Part shown: piece after piece, positions 14,859 through 23,096 of the stretch
Numbering within the stretch: the first letter of the stretch is position 1
Layout: each line of letters opens with the position of its first letter
Assembly: GCA_039814715.1 (NCBI GenBank)
Contig: JBCCAR010000027.1
Coordinates: 1-43,320, forward strand
Source: CAKZYD01 sp039814715
GTDB lineage: Bacteria > Pseudomonadota > Alphaproteobacteria > Sphingomonadales > CAKZYD01
Length of the DNA stretch: 43,320 nt
Direction of reading: 5' to 3'
The notes under the pieces: model-generated
Database searches by the model: none
Told to the model about the DNA's origin: nothing
The model's input: only the letters and a program-made list of their open reading frames with translations
Translations under genes and position numbers: made by a program

Positions 14859-17015
14859 TTAAAAGTCAGCGCTATAGCGAAGCGTGATTGTACGGCCGCG
14901 GCCGGCAAAGAAGCGATCATCACGGGTGGTCCCCGCCTGACTGAAATAGGTGATGAAGCGCTTATCGAGCAAGTTCTGGATTGCTAGAGACACTTGGCCA
15001 AATTCAAACTTATAAGAGCCAACGGCATCGACCGTCGTGTAGCCATCAAATTGATCGGTTAAGGCATCTGCTGCATCGGTAAAATCCTTGCCGAAAAAGG
15101 TTGCCGATTGAACCCGGCCAGACCAATCGCCTTTGTTGTAGGCGGCATACAGATTAAGGCGCGTAGGGCCAATGTTGACGGCATCTAGGTCAGCATCAAG
15201 GTCACCATCGTCATCGGTATCCACCCGGCCGCGCGGGATAGAGAGATTGCCGCCAAGGGAAAACCCGTCCCCCACAGCCACTTCCGCCGTGGCTTCAAAG
15301 CCCGAGATTCTCGTTTCTTCCCGCGCCAAGGTGAAAATCCCATCCGCATCGGCAATAAGCCGAGAGCCTTCATCAGATTGCGAAATATAGTAGGCGATTT
15401 GGATAGACAGTGCGCCGGTGTCATAGCCAGCGCCGAATTCTAGATTGTTGGTGATGATGGGGTTGAGCTCTAGCAGCCCATCAATATCTGTCCCTGGCGT
15501 GGAAACACCGCGCAGCACCCGGCCTACGTCTGGAACGGTATACCCTTCCGCATAGCTAACATAGAGGGAAAGGCCATCAACTGGCTCATAAATAGCCGAC
15601 GCATTGAGCAGCAGATCATCAAAGCTAGGGCTGCCGCCAGCGACCGGCGTTTCTAGAAAGTCAGAACTGCGGCGATTGCCAGCGATGCTGTTATAATCAT
15701 CCACCTGCAGATCTGAAATCTCCCAGCGCAGGCCGCCAGCGAAGGTAAGGCCATCAAGTAAAGGCACTGTCAGCTGCAAAAAGGGCGCTAAGTTGCGATA
15801 GCTGGTTTCAGGCACCCAATTGCGGCCTGTTTGGATGAGTTCTTGAGCCGTCCGGTCGCGCAGCCCATCCACACCCGTAATCAAGGAGATGCCTGTTCCT
15901 GAGATATCGTCAAGCGTATGCGCTAATCGAAAACCGATTTTTTCCGATTGGTTGGACGATTGGTCGAATAGTTCACCATTTGGCGCAAAGGCCAGGTCTT
16001 GAAACACACCAAAGGTGCCGCCCCCAAAGACAGATTCAAAATCCTGATAATAAATCTGTGCGACCAGACGCCCGCCAAGCACGTCGTCATGGCTGTAGGT
16101 CCCAGTTATGGTGGTCACGTCGTTGACCGGCGGTGTGCCAATGAGATCATCATCAGAAGCTGTAGCAGAGATATCGTTGCCGCGGTCGCCGGGCGTTGTC
16201 GAAAAATCGCCATCACCGGCCAACCTGAAATCGTTGATCATGAGCTCAAAGCGCTGGTTTTCGCTTGGCTCAAAGCCGAGTTTTGCAAAAAGGTTGCGCT
16301 GGTCTGAATCGGCTAAGTCGCCTTGCACACCGTCGACACCGATCGAGCGGCCATCGCCATCAAAGAACAGGTTGCGGCGCTGATAGCTGGCGGAAACCAA
16401 CACATCAAGCGCGCCAAAATCTTGGCCAATACAGCCGCCGAAGCGGTATTCAAAGCCATCGCCATCAAAGCCATCTGAGGCCGTTACGGAACCGTCGACC
16501 CCAGCCGTTAAATCTCCATCTGGGTCAGCACGCCGGGTCACGTAGTTGACGATACCGCCCGTCGCTCCAAGACCTTGAATGGCGTTGGCGCCGTTGATAA
16601 CTTCAATGCGTTCAATCGCGCCTAGATCAATGGTGTAGCCATCGCGCGATCCATCTCTCAGCGGGTTTGATTGCGGCACGCCATCAATCAAATAGAGCGG
16701 GCTGCGGCCGCGGAAGCTTTCCCCGAACCCTGAGAGCTTTTGCCGGCTCGGCGCGAATCCAGGTGCCAAATTCCCTAGCAGTGCTTGAACATCCTGCGTG
16801 ATCGTCAGCTGGTCGGTGATACTTTGCTGGTCAATCAACGTGACCATGGCAGGTATGGAGGAAGCCGGCTGATTGCTTCGGGTTGCTGTGACGAGCATGT
16901 CTTCGGCATTTAGGCTACTATCTTGCGCATGCACTGTCAGCGGCGCTGCTGCAATCAAAGCAACGGTGCAGCAATGGAGCCCCATTTTATATTTCGGTTT
17001 CACGGTCACCTGCAT
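14859..17015 (-). CDS. TonB-dependent outer-membrane receptor, probable siderophore type
   Basis: 718 residues. A signal peptide covers about residues 1-30, ending in LTVHA-QDSS. A TonB-box-like DMLVTATRS and the plug domain follow (LIDGVPQSNPLRDGS, IERIEVINGANAIQGLGATGG). A 22-strand-type barrel ends in the terminal phenylalanine (LRYSADF). I chose the ATG at 17015 over the upstream one at 17081 because the signal peptide begins there and AGAGAGGGACAG precedes it. A late loop is Asp-rich (DTDDDGDLDADLD), resembling a calcium-binding motif. A Fur-box-like site lies about 115 bases upstream, and a PepSY protein is co-transcribed. I infer ferric-siderophore uptake; the exact ligand is not readable. 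Confidence 0.92.
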   Translation of the reverse strand: MQVTVKPKYKMGLHCCTVALIAAAPLTVHAQDSSLNAEDMLVTATRSNQPASSIPAMVTLIDQQSITDQLTITQDVQALLGNLAPGFAPSRQKLSGFGESFRGRSPLYLIDGVPQSNPLRDGSRDGYTIDLGAIERIEVINGANAIQGLGATGGIVNYVTRRADPDGDLTAGVDGSVTASDGFDGDGFEYRFGGCIGQDFGALDVLVSASYQRRNLFFDGDGRSIGVDGVQGDLADSDQRNLFAKLGFEPSENQRFELMINDFRLAGDGDFSTTPGDRGNDISATASDDDLIGTPPVNDVTTITGTYSHDDVLGGRLVAQIYYQDFESVFGGGTFGVFQDLAFAPNGELFDQSSNQSEKIGFRLAHTLDDISGTGISLITGVDGLRDRTAQELIQTGRNWVPETSYRNLAPFLQLTVPLLDGLTFAGGLRWEISDLQVDDYNSIAGNRRSSDFLETPVAGGSPSFDDLLLNASAIYEPVDGLSLYVSYAEGYTVPDVGRVLRGVSTPGTDIDGLLELNPIITNNLEFGAGYDTGALSIQIAYYISQSDEGSRLIADADGIFTLAREETRISGFEATAEVAVGDGFSLGGNLSIPRGRVDTDDDGDLDADLDAVNIGPTRLNLYAAYNKGDWSGRVQSATFFGKDFTDAADALTDQFDGYTTVDAVGSYKFEFGQVSLAIQNLLDKRFITYFSQAGTTRDDRFFAGRGRTITLRYSADF

Positions 17016-17128
17016 GTCTGTCCCTCTCTGTCTTTTGAATGGCAAACCATCCCGCGCTTCAATCGCGCGCATCGTCACCATTCGTAAGAAACGCTTCTCT
17101 CACTAATGCGAATGAATGGCAATAGCAT

Positions 17129-17143
17129 TGATAATGATTTTTA
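17129..17143. promoter_or_regulatory. Fur-box-like site upstream of the TonB receptor operon
   Basis: TGATAATGATTTTTA at 17129-17143 matches the 7-1-7 Fur consensus TGATAATnATTATCA at 12 of 14 defined positions. The flanking bases (AATGAATGGCAATAGCATT) carry further AAT/ATT hexamer-like units. It lies in the divergent region between the receptor (start 17015, minus) and dapF (start about 17230, plus). Iron repression of the receptor and PepSY genes is the likely role. An effect on dapF is possible but unproven. Confidence 0.65.
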
Positions 17144-17229
17144 AGAGCGCGACGTAAATAGTGTGGTTCGTCTGCGCATCATCCAAGCGCGGCGCGCTGG
17201 CGCTTTACTTGGGCGTCCCAGGCCCCTAC

Positions 17230-18108
17230 ATGGGCGAGATGGATACCGCAGCAGATATGAAAGCCGCCGTGGGCGCACGATCGGCCAGCTTTGTGAAGAT
17301 GCATGGACTGGGCAACGATTTCGTCGTCTTCGACGCGCGCCAGCAGCCGATTGATCTGTCGCCAGCGCAGGTCAAAGTGATCGCCAATCGGCATGTAGGC
17401 GTTGGCTGCGATCAGCTCATGATCATTGAACCTGCACGCTTTGGCGGGGACGTCTATCTGCGCTACTTCAATCCCAATGGCGACGAAGTTGGCGCCTGCG
17501 GCAATGGCACGCGCTGCATCGGCGGCCTTTTGTTTGCTGAAAGCCCGCGCGAGCATGTGATCATTGAAACGGCAGCAGGTCCGCTCCTGGTAAACCCAGG
17601 TGATGATGGCACGATTACTGTGGATATGGGGGCACCTGGCCTTGAATGGGACGCGATTCCCATCAGCCAGCCGCACGATACCGTTGCCTTGCCCATAAAA
17701 GAAGGCCGGCTCATCAATCCGGTTGGCGTTTCGATGGGCAATCCGCACATGGTGTTCTTTGTGGAAGACATAGATGCTTATGATTTGGCAGAGCTCGGGC
17801 CGCGACTAGAAGTCAATCCGCTGTTTCCCGAAAAAGCCAATGTGAGCATCGCGCAAGTCACGGCGAAAGATCACATACAGCTAAAAGTCTGGGAACGCGG
17901 CGCAGGCCAAACGCTCGCCTGCGGAACCGCGGCGTGCGCAGCGCTGGTCGCCGCAGTGCGGCGCAATATGACGGATCGCCAAGCCACCGTGACCTTGCCC
18001 GGCGGCGACCTTAAAATCGCTTGGCGCGAAAGCGACAGCCATGTTCTGCAATCAGGCCCCATCGCCGTTGCCTTCATGGGCATGGTTGAAATCCCTGCGA
18101 CCACATAA
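17230..18108 (+). CDS. dapF: Diaminopimelate epimerase
   Basis: Cofactor-independent conversion of LL- to meso-diaminopimelate for peptidoglycan and lysine. From the chosen start it is 292 residues. It has KMHGLGNDFVVFD, the first catalytic Cys in GACGNGTRC (Cys90) and the second in LACGTAAC (Cys231), plus the substrate motif SMGNPHMVFF. The frame is open back to a GTG at 17161, and ATGs at 17239 and 17257 are also possible. None has a strong ribosome binding site, so the exact start is uncertain. It heads the dapF-mtaB-ftsY-yciB run, with 12 bases to mtaB. Confidence 0.95.
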   Translation: MGEMDTAADMKAAVGARSASFVKMHGLGNDFVVFDARQQPIDLSPAQVKVIANRHVGVGCDQLMIIEPARFGGDVYLRYFNPNGDEVGACGNGTRCIGGLLFAESPREHVIIETAAGPLLVNPGDDGTITVDMGAPGLEWDAIPISQPHDTVALPIKEGRLINPVGVSMGNPHMVFFVEDIDAYDLAELGPRLEVNPLFPEKANVSIAQVTAKDHIQLKVWERGAGQTLACGTAACAALVAAVRRNMTDRQATVTLPGGDLKIAWRESDSHVLQSGPIAVAFMGMVEIPATT

Positions 18109-18120
18109 GCAGTAAACGCC

Positions 18121-19377
18121 ATGACCGCGCCGGACATCACCACCTTTGGCTGCCGCCTCAATATTTACGAGAGCGAAGTGCTGCGTCATCAGCTGGATGA
18201 ACGCGACGATGATGTCGCTATTTTCAACACCTGCGCTGTCACCAATGAAGCCGTCCGCCAAGCGCGCCAAGCCATCCGCAGGACCAGGCGCGAGCGGCCC
18301 AATGCAAAAATTGTCGTAACTGGCTGCGCCGCCCAGATTGACCCCGGCAGCTTTGCAGGCATGCCAGAAGTCGACCGCGTTGTCGGCAATAGCCATAAAG
18401 CAGAGCCAAGCGCTTTCCGCTTTGATACGGCGCTGCCCAAAATCATCGCCAGCGACATCATGGCCTTAGAAGAAACGGCGGGCCATTTGATCAGCGGCTT
18501 TGCCGACAAGGCGCGCGCCTTTGTGGAAATCCAAAATGGCTGCGACCACCGCTGCACCTTTTGCATCATCCCCTATGGCCGCGGTAATTCCCGCTCTGTG
18601 CCTGCAGGCGCAGTCGTTGACCAAATCAAAGCCCTTGTGGGCAACGGCTATAAAGAAGTCGTCCTGACCGGGGTTGACCTAACCAGCTATGGCAGCGATT
18701 TGCCGGGGACGCCGCAATTGGGCGATTTGGTCCAGCGCATACTAAAGCTAGTGCCAGACCTGCCGCGCCTGCGCCTCTCTTCTATTGATTCCATTGAAGC
18801 CGACCCAGCCTTGATGGACGCCATCACCCAAGACGCGCGCGTGATGCCCCATCTGCATCTCAGCTTGCAGGCAGGCGACAACATGACCTTAAAGCGCATG
18901 AAGCGCCGCCATACCCGTGAAGACGCGATTGCGTTTTGCGAAGACATCCGCGCGGCGCGGCCAGAGGTTGTGTTCGGCGCAGACATCATCGCTGGATTTC
19001 CGACAGAAACCGAGGCGATGTTTGAACGCTCACTTGCGCTGATTAAAGACTGCAGCCTCACCTATCTCCATGTGTTCCCTTTCTCCCCGCGCAAAGGCAC
19101 ACCGGCAGCAAAAATGCCGCAAGTCGCCAAAGCCGTCCGCAAAGAGCGCGCTGCCCGGCTGCGCGCTGCTGGCGACGCAGCGAAACGCGCATACTTTGCC
19201 AGCCGCATTGGACAAAGCGAACACGTCTTGGTGGAACGCAGCGAGGGCGGCCGCGCACGCGGCCATACGCAGAGCTTTGCGCCCATTACGTTGGATATGC
19301 CAGCACAGGTGGGGTCTATCGTGCCTGCACGGGTGATGACGGCAACGCCGTCGACGCTGGAAGCTCACGCTTTATGA
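18121..19377 (+). CDS. mtaB: tRNA N6-threonylcarbamoyladenosine-37 methylthiotransferase MtaB
   Basis: Radical-SAM enzyme that adds a methylthio group to t6A37 of tRNA. The 418-residue product has the N-terminal methylthiotransferase domain with auxiliary-cluster Cys11, Cys38 and Cys69, starting with the typical TTFGCRLNIYESE. The radical-SAM motif CDHRCTFC (Cys141, 145, 148) comes next. A short TRAM-like C-terminus completes it. The related MiaB and RimO families lack this exact N-terminal CRLN pattern, so MtaB is preferred. Its end overlaps ftsY by 4 bases (ATGA). Confidence 0.93.
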   Translation: MTAPDITTFGCRLNIYESEVLRHQLDERDDDVAIFNTCAVTNEAVRQARQAIRRTRRERPNAKIVVTGCAAQIDPGSFAGMPEVDRVVGNSHKAEPSAFRFDTALPKIIASDIMALEETAGHLISGFADKARAFVEIQNGCDHRCTFCIIPYGRGNSRSVPAGAVVDQIKALVGNGYKEVVLTGVDLTSYGSDLPGTPQLGDLVQRILKLVPDLPRLRLSSIDSIEADPALMDAITQDARVMPHLHLSLQAGDNMTLKRMKRRHTREDAIAFCEDIRAARPEVVFGADIIAGFPTETEAMFERSLALIKDCSLTYLHVFPFSPRKGTPAAKMPQVAKAVRKERAARLRAAGDAAKRAYFASRIGQSEHVLVERSEGGRARGHTQSFAPITLDMPAQVGSIVPARVMTATPSTLEAHAL

Positions 19378-20318
19378 GCGGCGAGAAAAAGACCGGCTGG
19401 CTGGCAAAAATGCGCGCGGGCCTGAGCCGCTCCTCTAGCAAAATTTCCAGCGGCATCACAGGCATTTTCACCAAAGCCAAGCTGGATGATGAGACGCTAG
19501 AGGAGTTAGAAGAGCTGCTCATTACAGCTGATATTGGCGTTGCGACCGCAGCCGCCGTCTGCGCGGACTTGGCACAAGACAAATACAATAAAGACGTGAC
19601 CGCCCAAGAAGTCAAAGAAGCGCTGGCGGATAAAATCACAGCGATTTTAGACCCACTGGCAAAGCCGCTGGAGGTCACAGCGTTTCCGCGCCCGCATGTG
19701 ATCCTTGTTGTGGGCGTAAACGGCGGCGGCAAGACAACGACGATTGCGAAGCTGGGTCACCTGTTTCAAGAGCAAGATTACAGCCCGCTCTTTGCCGCTG
19801 GCGATACATTCCGTGCTGCGGCAGTTGATCAGCTGAAAGTCTGGGCAGACCGCCTTAGCTGCGACATTATCACGACTAAAATTGGCGGTGACGCCGCGGG
19901 CCTTGCTTTTGACGCCATCAAACAGGGCAAGGCCTCAGGCAATGACGTCCTCTTAGTTGATACAGCCGGGCGCCTTCAAAACAAAGAAGACCTGATGTCT
20001 GAACTAGACAAGGTGTGCCGGGTGATTGGCAAGCTCATGCCAGGCGCGCCGCATGATACCGTCCTCGTGCTCGATGCGACGACGGGGCAAAACGCGCTGA
20101 GCCAAATCGAGGTCTTTAAGGATGTGGCAGGGGTCACTGGGTTAGTGATGACCAAGCTGGACGGCACCGCGCGCGGCGGCGTGCTCGTTGCTGCAGCAGA
20201 AAAATTTGGCTTGCCGATCCATGCCATTGGCGTGGGCGAGACAATCGAAGACTTAAGGCCCTTTGAGCCGCGCGATTTTGCCAGAGCCCTGGTGGGCCTA
20301 GAGGACGAAGACACATGA
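19374..20318 (+). CDS. ftsY: Signal recognition particle receptor FtsY
   Basis: Membrane-associated GTPase that receives SRP-ribosome complexes. The 314-residue product has an NG domain with P-loop GVNGGGKTTTIAKLG, the DTFRAAAVDQL motif, DTAGRLQNKEDLM and TKLDGTARGG. The long acidic A domain of enterobacterial FtsY is missing; only about 25 basic and Ser-rich residues precede the N domain, as is common in alphaproteobacteria. It overlaps mtaB and yciB by 4 bases each, so all three are translationally coupled. Confidence 0.97.
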   Translation: MSGEKKTGWLAKMRAGLSRSSSKISSGITGIFTKAKLDDETLEELEELLITADIGVATAAAVCADLAQDKYNKDVTAQEVKEALADKITAILDPLAKPLEVTAFPRPHVILVVGVNGGGKTTTIAKLGHLFQEQDYSPLFAAGDTFRAAAVDQLKVWADRLSCDIITTKIGGDAAGLAFDAIKQGKASGNDVLLVDTAGRLQNKEDLMSELDKVCRVIGKLMPGAPHDTVLVLDATTGQNALSQIEVFKDVAGVTGLVMTKLDGTARGGVLVAAAEKFGLPIHAIGVGETIEDLRPFEPRDFARALVGLEDEDT

Positions 20319-20977
20319 GCGACAAAGACGGGATTGCCGCCAAGCAGATCGCGCCTGATCAAGACCCCAAAGCAGCCTTGCAGCGGCTTCTCATCGAGAT
20401 GGGCCCGCTGCTCGTGTTCATCTTAGTGAACTGGCGCGCTGGCAAGATTGAAGGTCTCAAGTTCCTTGATTTTTCAGGCGATGTGGTGGGTCTCTTATGG
20501 GGCACAACAGCGTTCATGATCGCGATGATCTGCGCCATTGCCTATAGCTGGGTTAAGACCAAACATATAGCGCCAATGCTGTGGGTGAGCTTCGTGCTCG
20601 TCATGGTGTTCGGCGGGCTCACGCTTGCCTTTGGCGATGGCCAATTCATCAAGATTAAGCCAACCATCACCAATATGTTGTTCGCCGCTGTCCTTCTGGG
20701 CGGTTACATGTTTAACAAGCTTTACCTTAAGATGCTGCTGGGCCTTGCAATGCCGCCCTTGCGCGAAGAAGGCTGGAAGCGCCTGACGATCAACTGGGGC
20801 CTGTTTTTTATCTTCCTGGCCATCTTGAACGAGGTTTTCTGGCGCAGCTTTTCAACTGAGACCTGGCTCAACCTTAAACTTTTCGCTGTCATGCCCATCA
20901 CATTGGTCTTCTCTGGCCTTCAGGTTCCCGTGATCAACAAATATATGATCGAGGATGAGACCAAGGCCGCTGATTGA
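20315..20977 (+). CDS. yciB: Inner-membrane-spanning protein YciB (septation protein A family)
   Basis: 220 residues with five or six membrane helices (about 28-40, 50-75, 85-105, 118-135, 155-175, 185-200). It has the family signature LLIEMGPLLVFILVNW, later FGGLTLAFGDGQFIKIKPT and the NEVFWRSFSTETWLNLK stretch. The family is linked to cell-envelope integrity and septation; it is also named IspZ. The cytoplasmic N-terminus has about 20 hydrophilic residues more than the shortest homologues. Its start overlaps the ftsY stop. Confidence 0.93.
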   Translation: MSDKDGIAAKQIAPDQDPKAALQRLLIEMGPLLVFILVNWRAGKIEGLKFLDFSGDVVGLLWGTTAFMIAMICAIAYSWVKTKHIAPMLWVSFVLVMVFGGLTLAFGDGQFIKIKPTITNMLFAAVLLGGYMFNKLYLKMLLGLAMPPLREEGWKRLTINWGLFFIFLAILNEVFWRSFSTETWLNLKLFAVMPITLVFSGLQVPVINKYMIEDETKAAD

Positions 20978-21077
20978 GGTGTTTGTTCAAAAATGTCCTA
21001 GGGATATTAGAGATCTAACGCCCTTCTCAGAGCGTTTCCATCTTTGTCGCCTGTAATGCAGTTTTAAGCTAGGCTAT

Positions 21078-21962
21078 ATGCTTATGCATAGCTTAGCCAA
21101 ACCGAGCCAGCCGGTGAAATTACATAGTAAGGATCGTACTCTCATGTGGCTACAGTCGGCGCCACTGCTTGAAAGCCTCAAAGGTCAGGTCTCAAAAGCC
21201 TTGGGGCGCGATACATTTCGGCCAACGCCAGATGAGTATAGCTTTCTGGCCTCCTATCCCCGATCGGGAAATACCTGGCTTAGGAGTGTTTTGTTTGACT
21301 ATACCATGGGCCGCCCGCCTCATAACCTGGCGGAGATCGATTGCCGTATACCCGATGAGCATCATCCCATCAGAAGTTCCCTACTTCTGAAAGAGCTGGG
21401 ACCGGAGCCAAAATCACGACATATTGCAAAGACCCATGCCCTGTTTACCGTGGACCGAGGGTATCGCCGCGCCTTGTATGTCATAAGAGATCCGAGGCAT
21501 GTGATATCATCGTATTTCCGCTATAGAAAACGCTTGAGCGTCACTGACTTCGGCGCCTTCTGCGAGAATTGTGTCCTGGGAAGCCAATGGCCTGGGAGCT
21601 GGCACGATCATGTCCTTTCTTGGACACAAGGAGCATCGTCTCGCATTGAGGGATTTGCAGTCGTGCGCTATGAAGATCTGGTCAGCCATAATACAAGTGC
21701 TATCACCGCGTTTGCTTCCGCGCTTGGCCTCTCTGACGCTCAGCGGCTCTCTAACTTGATGCACTGGTATGACTTGGAAAAGATGAAACATCTGGAAGCT
21801 GCGGGTAACCGCGAAAATGAGCCAGCAAGGTCAGACAGCGGCAATAGCTTTATTGGCAACGGCAAGGCGCCGGAAGATCAATACGGCTTTATCGATACCT
21901 TGATTAGAGAGAAATCACCGCATTGGCTGCCAATGATGGAGCGCTTTGGTTACGATGCCTGA
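21078..21962 (+). CDS. Sulfotransferase-domain protein
   Basis: 294 residues. The 5'-phosphosulfate loop motif YPRSGNTWLR is at residues 60-69, and the 3'-phosphate motif with VIRDPRHVISSYFRYRK starts near residue 135. Both belong to the PAPS-dependent sulfotransferase family. The acceptor (a small molecule, sugar or lipid) cannot be told. Codons such as AGA, AGG and ATA are more frequent than in the neighbouring housekeeping genes, which suggests later acquisition. Start at 21078 is preceded by TAGG; an internal ATG at 21144 is an alternative. It is a single gene with promoter space on both sides. Confidence 0.85.
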   Translation: MLMHSLAKPSQPVKLHSKDRTLMWLQSAPLLESLKGQVSKALGRDTFRPTPDEYSFLASYPRSGNTWLRSVLFDYTMGRPPHNLAEIDCRIPDEHHPIRSSLLLKELGPEPKSRHIAKTHALFTVDRGYRRALYVIRDPRHVISSYFRYRKRLSVTDFGAFCENCVLGSQWPGSWHDHVLSWTQGASSRIEGFAVVRYEDLVSHNTSAITAFASALGLSDAQRLSNLMHWYDLEKMKHLEAAGNRENEPARSDSGNSFIGNGKAPEDQYGFIDTLIREKSPHWLPMMERFGYDA

Positions 21963-21966
21963 GAGT

Positions 21967-21987
21967 GGCTTACCTTGTCGATAAGCC
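21967..21987 (+). terminator. Weak hairpin after the sulfotransferase gene
   Basis: GGCTTA (21967-21972) and TAAGCC (21982-21987) form a perfect 6-base stem with a 9-base loop, 4 bases after the stop codon. No T-run follows, so termination is uncertain. Confidence 0.3.
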
Positions 21988-22089
21988 CCATGTGTAGATA
22001 GCCCGGCGCTTGGAACAGCAAGAATATTTCAGCTTTCAGGTCAGCGTGATAGGCACATGTGCGATGAACGACGCACAAAAGACCGCGGA

Positions 22090-22533
22090 TTAAGCTGGCG
22101 GAGCGTCTAACAGCTTGCGCAAAACGGCCAAGAACTGGACCTGTTCTTGCGGCTCCACATCAACAAACATCGCATCTACCACCTCAGCCAACGCGCGCCT
22201 AAAGGCGCTGACAAGGCGCGCACCCTCATTGGTGAGCGTTAATAGCGAGACCCGCCCGTCCTGCGGCCAAGCCTGCCTTTCAACCAAAGCCTTACGCTCT
22301 AAACTCTGGAGTATCCGCGTCATCTGACCTTTGTCGCGCGCAACGCGCTCAGCGAGATCTTGGACGCTGATTGGGGCGTTTTCTTCAATCGTCATAAGAA
22401 CCATACCGCCTAAAGGACCGACATTCGCATCGTCCACATGCACAGCCTTGGGATGCAAATCAGCATGAAGGCGCCGCACGAGCCGGTCGAGATGTGTTGC
22501 GAGTGCAAGCCTATCTTCTTTCAGATCATTCAT
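22090..22533 (-). CDS. MarR-family transcriptional regulator
   Basis: 147 residues with the winged-helix core of MarR proteins: SVQDLAERVARDKGQMTRILQSLERKALVERQ (helices and recognition helix, about residues 55-88), then WPQDGRVSLLTLTNEG (wing). Members are dimers that usually repress adjacent genes and release DNA upon binding phenolic or other small ligands. It is transcribed divergently from a small membrane-protein gene with 87 bases between. A 13-base palindrome lies 5 bases before its start codon, consistent with autorepression. Confidence 0.88.
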   Translation of the reverse strand: MNDLKEDRLALATHLDRLVRRLHADLHPKAVHVDDANVGPLGGMVLMTIEENAPISVQDLAERVARDKGQMTRILQSLERKALVERQAWPQDGRVSLLTLTNEGARLVSAFRRALAEVVDAMFVDVEPQEQVQFLAVLRKLLDAPPA

Positions 22534-22537
22534 TTAG

Positions 22538-22550
22538 TTGACTTTATCAA
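22538..22550. promoter_or_regulatory. Candidate operator of the MarR-family regulator
   Basis: TTGACTTTATCAA is a palindrome with arms TTGA and TCAA and a 5-base spacer, directly upstream of the marR-type start codon in the divergent region. MarR proteins typically bind such short AT-rich palindromes overlapping promoters. Only one clear copy is seen. Confidence 0.4.
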
Positions 22551-22620
22551 TTATTCTTGAGACGGTTTGGTCCTAACACCTTTCCAGATGATAAAACCCA
22601 CCTAACATTGGAGCATAGCA

Positions 22621-23061
22621 ATGACCAACACACAGAGCGCGGTTTTAAAGGTTTCTGCCGGTCTTTGGATTGTCTGGGGCCTCGTCCACTTGCTGGCTGG
22701 CATCGTGGTTATCACCGCCGATGCGTCTAGCGGGTTTGCGGCAATTGCTGATGCCATTGACCCTGCGGCACTTGCCTATGATTACCATCCCGCAGCGGCA
22801 GGCATTCTGAACCAGCACGGATGGAACCTTGCATGGGGCGGCGCAGTCACTATCATCGGAGCAGTTTTCATCTGGCGCAAAAATCTCACAGCGATTTGGG
22901 TCACAGCCATGGTTGGCGGCTTACTGGACATCGGCTATTTTTTATTCATGGATATCCCTGGGTTCGTGCATTTTGTTCCAGGCACAGTCATGACAATTGT
23001 CTCTGCATCCGCCATCCTGCTTAGTTTTTGGGTTTGGCGCTCAGTCTCTACAAACAAGTAA
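22621..23061 (+). CDS. Small membrane protein, four predicted helices
   Basis: 146 residues with hydrophobic segments near 10-32, 70-86, 90-113 and 118-140. Short loops contain DPAALAYDYHPAAAGILNQHGWN, a pattern seen in uncharacterised small integral membrane proteins. The start is preceded by TTGGAGCATAGCA, a good ribosome binding site. It diverges from the MarR-type regulator and is a likely target. The DAPG-hydrolase-like gene follows 35 bases downstream on the same strand, so the two may share a transcript. No specific function is recognised. Confidence 0.8.
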   Translation: MTNTQSAVLKVSAGLWIVWGLVHLLAGIVVITADASSGFAAIADAIDPAALAYDYHPAAAGILNQHGWNLAWGGAVTIIGAVFIWRKNLTAIWVTAMVGGLLDIGYFLFMDIPGFVHFVPGTVMTIVSASAILLSFWVWRSVSTNK

Positions 23062-23096
23062 AACGGCCGCTCACAAGGCTTTGAAGCGAGCCCCCT

